From Sanderia malayensis (lineage: Eukaryota; Cnidaria; Scyphozoa; Semaeostomeae; Pelagiidae), in NCBI GenBank assembly GCA_013076295.1, contig RQOL01000466.1, forward strand, positions 1,240,001 through 1,304,000: 64,000 bases of DNA, in the 5' to 3' direction. The notes under the pieces were generated by a model. The model searched no databases. It was given only the letters and a program-made list of their open reading frames with translations, and was not told the DNA's origin. A program made the translations under genes and the position numbers. This document shows, one piece after another, positions 1 to 12,064 of the stretch. Positions within the stretch are counted from its first letter, which is position 1. Every line of letters begins with the position of its first letter.

Positions 1-1551
1 TAAATTCTCTTGTGTTTTTAAGCAGTATTATGCGAGAAGCATACACCGTTGTAAGAGAGCAGTAGTTGCATATATGAAGAGAAGGAGAGAGAGTGAACGT
101 TTGGTCTTCTACTTATGTGCAAGTATATAGACATTGGCCGACTTGAATGCTTTCCTGTTGGTGTTTGTCTGTCCATTTAGCGAGCGAAGTCGAACTGTTT
201 GAAATAAAGAGGCCGCGAGTTAGAAGATGAGAGCCATGTCTTTTTCTTAAACACAGGCTGCACTGTTTGAGCTGATGGAAATTGAAGCTGTTAAATAGGA
301 TTTACATTGCACGAAACGTCGCTGTAGATTATGTCAATATGTTAATTATTTATCAACCTACTCTAAGTGGAATAAATGAAGGACATCGATGGGAGACGAG
401 AAATTTTGAGCAAGCGCGTGCAAAAGCAGGTGTCCTTTTTGTTGCCAAATTCTTCTTGAACTGCAGAATTAGCGTTTCTCGCGCTTCATATCTCGTACTC
501 CTACGTTTTATGTATTGCTTTGCTTTGCTGCTAGTCATTTTTCGATCTTAAATTCGACTTATTTGTCAAAAACATGCAAACATTTAGGCCATTGTCTTGC
601 TATCCGTCGGTGGAAACCTTACCAAGTTACAATGTCATCCATTAAAAACAAATCAAATGTTCCATTGTGTTGTACTAGTGCATTTTATATCTTTGATTTT
701 GGGATTTAGATTGTGACAGAGCTTGTATAATATCTAGGTTTTCGCTACTAGCAAACGTTAGAGCACAGTGATTGGAGTAGATTTGGTTGGACGCTGATTC
801 AGTTGTTGAGATGAAGGATTTCTTTCTTTCTACTTCGAAACTATTGTTTTAAATAATAGATAGTGATACTTTGCATGCTTGAAACAAGGATTGGCGGAGA
901 GCGCCGAGAGGGTTATCTTCATAGCTATTTTGCTTTTCTTTCAATTCCACTAGTTGTTATAATTTCTGTGTTGATTTCTAATACAAGACTAGAAGGCTGT
1001 TTTGTGCTCGTTGAAGAGCATGTGGTTGGACCGACCTGCTTCACAAGCTCATCTGATCGCATCATTTCCTATTCTTTTCATCTTTTTGTGTATTTATCCT
1101 TAAGCTTAAATCGCCTTGGGGTTGTCAATCTTCGTTTATCTAAACGCGATTTTCGGTACATCCCTTATCAGGATGGGAGAAATCCTGAGAGAAAGCCATG
1201 TTTCACAACTCGATTCCGTGTGCTTGAATGCATTCCGCTTATTTGTGGTGAGATATTAAAGTGTGCTTATGCAGCTTTTGTGCCTAAACATGCATTTGTG
1301 AAAATCCCACTTCCCTAACAAGATAGATGGAACTAATGATAATCTATGTGAATATCCCGATTGAAAAGAGAGTTGTCTGATAAAGTTCCCTTTGAGGCAA
1401 ATGGATGATAATGTTAAGCACCGTCTCTCTGGCGATTAATGAGAGTCGATTGAACATGTTCTGCTGTTAAGTTGCAGTTAAAACTGTTGCCAGATTGTCG
1501 AGAAAGAGAGAGAGATAATAACTCTTATAACTCGTTTCTTTTTTCTTTCAG
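1..1551. other. Non-coding flank, probably intron
   Basis: I see no supportable exon here. The sequence ends in a pyrimidine-rich acceptor directly before the first recognisable cadherin exon at 1552, so at least its right part is intron of the cadherin gene, whose 5' exons lie to the left of the window. Open frames in this stretch have no recognisable domain and no consistent splice borders. Confidence 0.6.
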
Positions 1552-4500
1552 ATTGTCGATACGAATGATGCGCCTTCGGACATTTCTCTGTCCGCCTCCG
1601 TCGTTTCAGAAGATGCCAACAAAGGCACTGTAATTGGCCAGTTTGCCACTGTTGACCAGGACAATGCACAAAGCCACATTTATGCTTTGATCAATACAAT
1701 CGGTGAGTTTCTCATTGTTAGCATTCTCGGTATCTTTTCCGTGATTTTCGTTTATACATAATTATTCTATGTCGCATTTATCTCATTATCTGACAATGCA
1801 AGATTGGGAGATACGCAGAGACTCCTCGCTATCATACAACGGCTAACAGAACACAAAAAGTATTGAACAATGTCTTCAAGTATCTTTTCTTGTCTGTTCT
1901 TCTTGTCTCGCCTGGGTTTCCTTGGGTTATCGTATACAATACTTGGCCACTACTTTGTTATTTATCTTGACTCATGTCTAGCTTGTTTCTTATTTCTTCC
2001 AGTGCTCTTTGTTTCGAATTCTATTTTGTAGCTATTTATTTATTATTTATTATTACTATTTACTGTTTGGTTATTATTATAACTTATCGTGTACAACCCT
2101 TTGATTCAATGTACCACACTTTGTTATATTACATGCATTGGCGTAGGGCATGGTATGCGCCTTTGAACAAAAACTTATCGCCCCCAATTTAAGGGCCTCA
2201 AAGCACTACTTTAACCAGTTGCAAATTTAGGGACCAACTTAGTTGCAAATACCCTGCATACCCACAAATTGAAGGCTTTGGAAAAGAATGAGGAACGTTT
2301 TAAGGGTTTTCTCATTTTGGACTCTTTGCTGGTCCCTATAGTACACTGATACCCCTCAACTGCGAAAGAGTAGAACGTGGGAATCGTGGATCACTGCTTC
2401 CCCCATGAATGCAGCCTCCTTGATGTAAAAGCCTGGTTTTAACCCCAATATTTGTGCTGGGTGTGGGATTGTCCTTATTACGTTTTTATCTCGTACATGA
2501 CACTGTCTAATTATGTTTTTAATAATTTTAAGATATTTATGCTTTCACTAATCCTCGTAATTCTTTTTTGCAGATAACTTGGCGATAAATGGCGATAAAC
2601 TTGTCGTGTCCGGAAAGCTAAATTTCGAAACCGAGCCATTGATTTTGATCACTGTCCAAGTAACTGACTCTGGAAGCCCGGTTTTAACATTCCAAGTAAG
2701 TAACCTGCATTTCTAACTGAACAAATAACAATTGCATTATTGTCTGTGAACAAATTTTTGAGATACTGAAGTACAAGGAGAGGCTTAGGAACGCCTTAGA
2801 ACGCTTAAAACTTCCCAAGTTTTGAATTTTGTGACCACGTCGACCAAAGCTAGAAGGAAAGAGTAAGCTGGTGGATGTCTGTTCATTGGAACATAGCTAC
2901 TTTGTGGAGGCTGATCTTACCACAAGCAGCTCCAGAATGGTCTTGTTCTGAATTTTATTGATTCAACTTTCTTGCATCATTAATTATCGATACAATATTT
3001 CTCGATAAATTTCCTAATCCCCAGTTTCAAAGAATAATTTGATGAAGAGAGAGGCGTTACTGTTCAATGTGAGTGTGTTCTTATGTGCAAGGCAGAATTA
3101 CCACGACAGCGAAATGCAATGCCACAGCTTTCCTAATCTCATAGTACATTTGAACAACTTTCCAAGACTGTTCAATATTCTTCAATTTTTTTATTTGGTC
3201 AATTAGTAACTGTTCGTTTGCGGTAATGAAACTGTTTCAATTATCCGTCTCGGCTATATGGGGCTATATCGTTTTTTGTGATATGCAACATGGATTTATG
3301 TGCTACTTGTTTACAACATCCAATTCATAATTATCTGCATTAGTAAGTTAAATTTAGTATGTACAATCGATGTAGTTAGTACCATCAAAGTAGTTTGTAC
3401 TGTTACCGAATAGCAAAGAAAACTAAGGAAGTCAACTTTCTTCATACCTCGAATACCCTCTCTTTCTCAAACTGATTCCTGTAGATTCGTTACTAATTTA
3501 AGATAAAGACAACTGTTGCAGGTTCAAAACAGTCTTGACACTTGAATTCTTTCATAAATCTTTCACATTACATTCTGAAATGTTTTTGTTTGATTTTCCA
3601 GAAATCGTTCAACATTACAATCAACGATGCCAACGATGCGCCCTCGGCCATTTCAGTGACCATTTACCCTGTCCCAGAGAACAATACGGTGGACAGGATA
3701 GTGGCAAATGTGAAGGTAATCGACGAAGATGTCTCGCAGACGCACACATGCTCTGTGATTGGAAATCCAGCCGATTTTTTCACACAAGTGGACACCGTGT
3801 CGCATAATATCACGGTCTATATCAAGGGAACGGTTAGCCTCGATTTCGAGACGAGCCAAAGTATAATCGGTGAGTTAGACGGCTTTTTAGAGTATCTTAA
3901 AACGAGGCTGTTTACGCTGATGAATGAATCCAAGCTCAAACAGGTGGTTTTATTCTATCTATTGTAAAGTTATTATAAGCTATGGTCTCCAGCTTCCATC
4001 TTAACAAAAAACAAAGTTGAAATTGCTTTTTCAACTTGCCTTGTTTTATGCAATAGTTTACTCTTTCTTTCCAGACAGTTGACTCCTCCGTTCTATTCTT
4101 TACGGAAGTCTTTCTTGTCCCTGCCTCAAAGTCTCTCTTGTCCCTGCCTCAAAGTCTTTCTTGTCCCTGTCTTGAAGTCTCTCTTGTTCCTGCCCCGAAG
4201 TCTCTCTTGTTGCTGCCTCGCTCCATGCCTCTCTGTAAAACGAACTCATTTCACTTAAGCTTCTTAGTTAAGCTGTTGTGGCATGTTTTTGACGGATAAC
4301 TGTATTTTTTGGTTGTTATTTTTTTTAGATACAATCCGATGCTATGACAGTGGCGTGCCATCATTGTTTGTGGATCAACAGATCACCATTCCTGTGCTGG
4401 ACTCGAACGAGAGACCGACCAGACTGTTGATCAGTGGTGCTGACGTTGTCATGCTACCTGAAAACTCACCGAACGATGCCGTTGTTGGTCAGCTGAGTTG

Positions 4501-6743
4501 CACTGACCAAGATGCAGGCCAAAGCCATACTTACACACTTGAAACAAACACAGATGTGTTTAAGGTAGCTACCATTGATCAAAGAACTTTTTAACAAAGG
4601 GATTAGTGAATTTTATTCCATTCCTTACATTTCCCTCTTTTCTGGTCTTAACCCCCTTTCCCTTTGAATACATCAGCTGAATATCCCTTTTTCTGTTTAT
4701 TATTCATGTCTTAATCTTCTCCAATTTTTGCAGATTGATGCGGAGCTTCTACGTGTGAAAAACAATAGCAAATTGAACTATGAAGAGTTGCCAGGCAACA
4801 AGAGAATACCAATTAAAGTCACCGTGACAGACAATGGCAGCCCGAGCCTCTCTTTGACGGCCAGCCTTCAAGTGGAGATAACAGATGTGAACGAGGCTCC
4901 GTCAAACGTGAGAATGATACATGCTATTGGGAGCGAGGTTGCAGAGAATACGACAATTGGAACACATATTGGTGAGCTGTTTTGTGATAACCCTGAAGGC
5001 TTTAGACAGCTGATTTCTTACGAGTTGTTGAATTGGAATGATGTGTTTGTTGTGACTGAGAGTCACGGACCAGCCAAGGTCTCGTATTTAACGTTGAAAG
5101 GCGAGCTTGACTTTGCCAAGCAGAGCCAATACAACATCACAGTGAAAGGCACTGATAACGGCTCACCACCGCTCTCCGCACAAGCCGTTATAACGATCCA
5201 AGTCGGCCGTAGCGATCCTTGCTTTACTGGTGAATTGAACTGCGGCGGTGAGGTTTGTCAGCGCGTCAACAAAACGCGCGGTAACTGTGGCTGTTTGGCC
5301 GGTTTTAAGTTGACGGGCAATCGGTGTGTTGAAATTGACGACTGCAAGCCTAACTGCCAATATTGCGACAACCCGGTGCAGGCGTGTGCTGCCAAGAAGC
5401 CATGTCTGCCGTGTCAAAATAACGGCGTCTGCACTGATAAGCATCTGGGCTACACTTGCAGCTGTCCGCCAGGTTTCTCTGATCAGAGATGCGAGACGAA
5501 TATTGACGACTGTGCTTTGAATCAGTGCCAGTTCGGCACTTGTTTCGACCTCGTCAACAACTACCGTTGCGAGTGCATCGAAGGCTACGAAGGAAGGAAT
5601 TGCAGTGTGAACATCAACGAATGTGCCAAGAAGGAATGTTTGAGAGGAGATTGCAAAGATCTCGTTGCTGGATTTTCGTGCACGTGCGAAATGGGTGTTG
5701 ATGGTTTGCTGTGCAACAGAAAGCTCACTGACTGCAATCCGAATCCTTGCACGGAGAAAAAACAACGCTGTGTCCCCCCGGCGTACGCCGATGCGAAAAT
5801 GGCGAGCGGATTCAAAGAGTCTCTTTGCGCGGGGGACGAACACGTCAGTGAATTGACGTTCAACAATGTTCCCGAGGACAAGGATCAGTTGAACAAATGG
5901 AAGTATATTTTCAGGCAGTTCATCACGACTATGGTTGGAATTCCTTTTGGTGATGTTGGATTGAGCGAGGACTTGTCCAACGGAGGCATCTACTATCCCA
6001 CTGATGTGGTCATGTATCCCATGAAGCCGTCTAGGAGGAAAAGAGATACGACAATGAAGCAGTCATTCATCTTGCCAATTGTATTGAGAGTGAAGAATAA
6101 ACTCGTGACTGAAAACTCCACATTGATTGCCGTAAACAAGACATGTGCCACGATCCCACAGACATCCATATACTTCGTTTACTGTAATGCCACTTATTCA
6201 AGGATGGCCGCACTCGGGCTGACTACTGGCGCTGACGGCCAAAATGGAAAAGGCAAAGTCAACCGATCAACTGGGAAGGGGCCTACGTTTTTCACGCCAA
6301 ACAACATTTACATCATCGCTGGTAGTGCGGCTGGTTTCCTACTGCTCGTTGCCATTGCTGTGATGTGCAGAGCCAAGACGGGGAAGTACGTTGTACCGAG
6401 AGAGCGTTTATATGATGATGGCCCGCTTAGAGCGTCCGCCACAGAGAGCAGCTATTTCGACGCAGTAGAGCGCCAGTTGGTGAAGCGAATCGAAGACAGC
6501 TACATGGACTCGATCGATAATCCATTGTACGGTGACGGTGATACTGAAGTCGAGCGTGATCAGCGCATGTTTGACAATCCCTTGTTTGGCATATCTCATA
6601 GCAATGTTGATGATGCTGATGATGATTATGATGGCGGCAGTATGACCCCGCAGATAGATATTGAAGAAGATGGTGGTATCGTGAATCCCACGTATGGACG
6701 AGTTGCTGATTTGAAGGCACAACCTGGAGATACGGATTGTTGA
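1552..6743 (+). CDS. Cadherin/EGF single-pass transmembrane protein (3' part)
   Basis: Five exons are visible: 1552-1702, 2574-2695, 3602-3869, 4329-4564 and 4734-6743. All are joined by GT-AG introns in one frame, with the stop at 6741-6743; the 5' part is outside the window. The exons encode successive cadherin repeats, marked by calcium-binding linkers of the type DTNDAPS, DANDAPS and DVNEAPS. Four to five cysteine-rich EGF modules follow (about 5215-5745), two opening with NIDDC and NINEC, typical of calcium-binding EGF. After them come a non-EGF region with a basic RRKR site (about 6030), one hydrophobic membrane span (about 6315-6365) and a cytoplasmic tail of about 120 residues. The tail has three related motifs, DNPLYG, DNPLFG and VNPTYG, resembling NPxY sorting/PTB signals. 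It is presumably a cell-surface adhesion or signalling receptor. There is no laminin-G domain in the visible part, so it is not a typical Fat or Celsr cadherin. Confidence 0.88.
4104..4220 (+). repeat. Minisatellite in cadherin intron
   Basis: About five tandem copies of a 23 bp pyrimidine-rich unit, starting AAGTCTYTCTTGTCCCTGCC. The copies diverge by a few bases. The tract lies in the intron between the exons ending at 3869 and starting at 4329. Confidence 0.85.
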
Positions 6744-9281
6744 TACCCATCAAAGAACAGTCGTTTTTAAACATCATCACATACATTTCGAATAGATTTC
6801 AAAAGACATCGTTAAAGCATGGGTGAGTAATTGCCACCTTTGCTTTGTCATCGCTACCACGATGTAGTATGCATTGCAGTATGTGATGGCACAACAATTG
6901 AATAATTTTGCTGATTTGACTTGCAAATTAGTGCTGCGTAATTAATACTAAAGCTTTGTGCTCATATTAATTCGATAGACCAGTGCATGATTCAAATTCG
7001 TATAGGCTTATATTAGGTAGTAAGTTGCACTTAATTTTACTGCTTTTGAGGGAAGAGAAGCGATTGTAGAGAATGAATTAGAACATGGGACACCAGGATT
7101 TGGCGTTTTGAGGCACCGAACATTGACAAACCGTGTTAAACGGCATCTACTGACGTATTGGGGGTCTTTTAGTATATATCGCATTCTTCTCAATTGTTTG
7201 CTATGCACAAGCAGTTCAGGCTGTTTAATTTGAGGGTGGAACAGTATCGGGACAACAATACGCGCGAGTTTCGGTTTTCGTTTGGAACCAAAGTGGATAC
7301 TAAGGTTTGTGGCAAAGGGTCCTTGATTGATTTCGGTATTTGACTTGACTGGCCAAGATATTACCATGCAGGCTTTAGGGTTATAATATTGAACAATTTC
7401 GATGCGTTTTAATGCCGACAGAGACTTGCAAAAGGAGATGCAGGCTCGGTCCGAACTCGTTACCGGATGAATATTACCGTAACGTCTGCTTGTTGAACTG
7501 AAATTGCAAGTCTTTGACGTAAGCTCCAAATCTTTTGGCATCACAGCCAGAATACTCAACTGCCCGACTTTATGTGCACACAATTGTAAATCATAATTAA
7601 ATATATTTTACTCCACTTATTGTGCAGGCCGTTAAATGTTTTGATATTACGATGCAGCTGATTATATGTGGACGGAAACGAGACGCCTTCGAAGGAGATT
7701 TCGCTTGAATTTTGCATCAACTAATGACTAATTGTTCTGGCCATTCTTCACAGTCTTAATTGATCTATTTGTTAATCAGTGTTTACAATGGTTGAAAAGA
7801 TGAAGACTGATATTATATTCAATTAAGCTGCCTGCCAACTTTGCAGATTCTTTTCGTCGCGTCACAATGATATTTGATTAAAATTCTATGAAAATGAAAG
7901 GCTACTTCTTAGGCCCGTTGAAACAATTAATGCCATGTGCGTTTTCAATATTTCATTTGTCGCTCGGTTTGTTGATGCCTTCAAATCGTCATTTGTTGCC
8001 AATGGTAACCCTGAGTGTTTCTTGTTCTGAAGCATGTCACGTTGTATGTGTTATAAGAGGAGTCCCTTAGTTCCCTTTAGCTGAAATTGCCTCCACGTAT
8101 TTTTGTAAATATACATTTTTCTAATCTTTTTACACAACTTATTGATTGTTGCGATTTCTATTTTGTAATTTTTGTCACTTTGAGGTCGGATTCATGTCAA
8201 TTAAAAACGAAATCCAATAAATGGAAGTTGGAAATATATATGCTCTTTACATAATACTTTGCAATATTTTCCGCTAGTTCGGAATTGTACAGTAAATAAT
8301 TTGGATAATTTTCTTGATGATAATTATGTTATACGTATTTTTTATCATTTTGTATCACGAGAGATAATTTATAGGATTATAATTTTGAGTAATTGCACTC
8401 CAAGCTTAATCGTATTGAACGTGGTGCTTCGTACCATATTGGAGCTCTAGAGCTGTTTAAAATTCCACGTCATGTATATCTTTTCTTCAAGATAACTTTG
8501 TATGTTTTCAATAAATTAACAATGGGCTTCTCGTCTTGCATTCAGCTGCATTATATTGTTACTAGAGTTTATCATCATGTACATTTTCATTTATAATATA
8601 TACTTTTCCACTGTTTCTGTGAAACAAATGTTTATAATACGAACATATACACAACTGTATACAGCCTTTTTCTGTGAAAATACTAACATTTGTTTGTACT
8701 AAAAGATCTAGAAGTCGTAATGGTTCTCTCTTTGTACCTGGAGAAAAAACCCTAAAAGGACTATTCAGTCATTCATTCATTTGTTCTTTTTCATTTCACT
8801 GATCTTTTGAAAGGACCCCTTAAGCCCATTGGGTGGGAATAAGCAACCTTGAAATTCGATAAGCTCCCAAAACTGAGTCATTTTTTTCTAATCTTCATTG
8901 CAATGTCAATAAATGACAATGTTTCATCGGAAGGGAGGAACAATTCTGCATTATTAAACCCAACTGATGTATATTTTGTATTTGGTGGATCAAATTTACA
9001 GTTTCTTCTTTTCCTGGTGGATAAGTCTGTGTTAACTTAAGTGATGATTTGAAACTAGGAAATGGAAGATTTCGAGTCTTTAGTCATTGTATTGTAGCAG
9101 ATTTAGTTTTTCGTCTCTTGTTGTGAATGAATGGTCCATTATTCTGTGTTATGATGGCCTAAGGCTGGACAGTGTGGGTGTTAAATCAGTTGGTTTTGGT
9201 TCAGAAAACTGACACGGGCCACTCGTTTCCTTTGCTGCATGCAACATTCGTATGCTTGTGACAATACTATCACTTCAGGTA

Positions 9282-9335
9282 GATAAAAATATCTCTCAAA
9301 GCAATAGTTGGAATGCTTAGAGAGGTATTTTTGTC
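9282..9335. other. Near-perfect short hairpin
   Basis: The left arm 9282-9303 and right arm 9314-9335 pair over 22 positions with one A-A mismatch and two G-T wobbles, around a loop of 10 bases. The size is small for a microRNA precursor but the pairing is far better than expected for random AT-rich DNA. It could also be the remains of a MITE. Confidence 0.55.
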
Positions 9336-11390
9336 GTAAATGCTTTGAAATGTATTTTTATCAGCCTGAAATAATTTTATTTTAAAAAAGGCCATTGCAT
9401 CAACAATGGCCCCAGTGTCTGGAATTGTTACCCACCCTATTGGGACAACAAAACCGTACGGGCCCGGAATGAAACGGAAAAACGAAATTATGTGCATTCT
9501 CCTGTTATCTCGAATGACCTACAATACAGTATCACTGGAGAATGAGAATTTCGACTCAAGATATTCGAATGACATTAATATTAGCGAGTGTGTAATTGTT
9601 GGGTTATTTTGAATATTAATGCCTATTTAATTTCGATTCACACTGCTATAATGCGTGTAGCATGACAACAAAAGCCTGCGTAGCAAACAAGATAATATAT
9701 GTAATTCATCGTTAAGTCAACTATTTTAATTATTTTGCTTCATATCCTGTCCCCCGACGAATCCAATTTGATAATTTAATTCGTGAACTTCCCCACGAAC
9801 GCACAATGTAATGTATTAATCATCAGAAGTTTTCACTTGGGTTGGGAATCATCCAGTCATTACGTCATGCATTAGGCGTCACGCAAATATTGAATTCTGA
9901 CGTCACTCGCAGTCATTTAAAACCATGATTGAATTTTTGGAAATTTTATGTTTTGATTTCGAAACTCTACACCTGAACTTCTGAAAATGTCCGTAACTAT
10001 TGCCCTGACACGCCAACAACATATATCTCTCGTTTCACCGCAATTTTTATTCTGTTGGAAAGAAGGCAAGCCTATTTAAAACCAATTTAAAGCGAATTCA
10101 ATGTCGCAAAATTCAGAGTGAAACACCGACATGGCCTGCGAAAAGCAACTGTTGACAGAACACATGGACAAACGGATTTTGTTGTGTGTTTGTTGACTGC
10201 AATCTTGTGAAAGCGGTTGGTTTTCTGTTTCTGGTGGTTTGAGCAAATTCTGATTAATGCTTTTGCAAATCGGATTTCTCAAGCACTGTTCATTCCTACT
10301 TACCAAAGGTTTATATTGTTTCATCAAAACAAAAATTTGCCGATGAGAGTTGTGCAAGCTCAAGTTGTCCGCGTGAATGACGTGACATTGCTTTCTTGTT
10401 GTTTAGTGTCCGTCCACCCGTTATTCAGGTCGTCACTTTCCTTGTTTCTTACACTAACCCCCGTGCTAACAACACCTGTCTTGTGATAAGAAGAGCTGGT
10501 CGAAATGATTCCTATCTACAACAGGTTCTGTTTGATTGAAATTCAACTGGTTGGTAATGTTTACACACAGAGAATATAATGAAATAACACGTGTTTTCGC
10601 CATTGGTTCTTCTCTTGTCGTCTATCTTGCCACAAGAAAACTGAATTTGGTCTTTGAATTGTTTACAATCTGAAATACGAAATAAGATCTTAATCTTCGC
10701 TTTATATTGTTTCTAAACAGAGGTTCATAGTAATGTCACAGAATAGAAATGGTCTCTATTCTGTGGTAATGTTCACAAGAGTTGGTTGCAAAAAGCAATT
10801 GATGAAAGCAAATGCTTTTTATTTATAAGCGAAGTTCTAAAGCATGTTTGTTGTGTGGCGACTTGAAGTCATGTGCGTTCAGAAGTTGTTGTAATGTTGC
10901 TTATTAGGAGCCAAAACAACAAATCATGAGGGAAATTATAAATCAAGTTTCATGGTCCAACAAATTAACAGTTTGGAAGACACGTTGCAAATACAAGGCC
11001 TGCTGCCTCGGGACTTTTGAATTAAATAATAGAAGTTTGGACTCGTCGCCCGGACTATCCAAACAATAAGTCTTAAAGCTTTGATTATTTTAACAAGATA
11101 GATAAAGGTGTGTGACGAATTTTGTCTCCAGAGCGTGTGTAATATCGGGCCTTTTGGTCGGCCGCGATAAAAAATTTGCAAAAAACCAGTGAACAACGAA
11201 AGAATGAAAAAGTCAATTTCACGCCGGTGCATAAAGGAAGTGACAAGTTAACTTATTATTTTTCAACTTTCTTCACAAATTATGCACACGGCATGGACGG
11301 AACATTATACCAATGCAATTTAGGCCTCAATAGCATTAAAAAGCTTAATTATGTTATGTTTCAACTGAAAGTCTTGAATCTTTGCATATA

Positions 11391-11411
11391 TAATAATAAT
11401 AATAATAATAA
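11391..11411 (+). repeat. (AAT)n microsatellite
   Basis: Seven uninterrupted AAT/TAA units in the intergenic region upstream of the F-box gene. Confidence 0.9.
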
Positions 11412-12064
11412 CAAAATTAACACAGGGCAATCTCTTCACCACATGAAGTGCTGTTATCAATGAGGCGATGTATATTTGCAAAAGAAAGTCTTTAATAATT
11501 TTACACGAATTTTTTGTCAAATTAAAAGCGTAATTTGCATCATGCCACCTTTCCCCTTTGATAGTTTTAATTGTCGTTTTAAATGCAAGAATAAGTATTG
11601 TAAATGTAAGTATAGGTAGATCGAATATACATATATATATAGTTATTACGATATTTTCAGTACCACGTCTTTATCACCTGTTCGCCATATTACTTGCTAA
11701 TGTTTTGACGTGGCCCCCGTCTGCTTGAGCAGCAAACAAAAGTGGCAAGTTTGGAAAGGAAAATCCACCGTAAGCCAGCTGTTCTAATTGGCATGCGCAA
11801 TAGCAAAAGTATGCACGTGCAAAAATAGCGCGGAATTTATATTCATTGGGATCATTGTGTTCAGAGGATAAGAGTGATCATAATCACCAAACAGGAACGG
11901 TGATAACAAATACGGCACTGGCTTTGTGGCTCCTTTACAACAAGGCTATGCACGATCACAGTGGTCGCTTCTCGTTATTCTCCTAATTCAATAAATTACA
12001 CTGCTCTGCTCTCGCTCGGGTTAAATCAAACAGGCTCTTGGCAAACAGTTTTATTTTTCGCGAA

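Larger units (their letters stand above)
6744..12064. other. Intergenic region between cadherin and F-box genes
   Basis: Part of the left side is presumably cadherin 3' UTR; an AATAAA lies near 8216. A full CRE palindrome TGACGTCA occurs near 9899. A near-perfect hairpin (9282-9335) and an AAT microsatellite (11391-11411) are listed separately. I found no domain-bearing open frame. An antisense frame of 191 codons at 7008-7583 has no recognisable features. Confidence 0.6.

Noticed and set aside
863..1318. 151-codon open frame before the first cadherin exon
   Set aside because: No cadherin or other motif and no acceptor/donor pair that joins the phase of the exon at 1552.
5163..5843. Long minus-strand frame opposite the EGF modules
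   Set aside because: Shadow of the Cys-rich coding strand; the plus strand clearly encodes EGF repeats.
7008..7583. Antisense open frame of 191 codons downstream of the cadherin gene
   Set aside because: No domain, signal or repeat, no splice context and basic low-information composition. It more likely lies opposite the cadherin 3' UTR.
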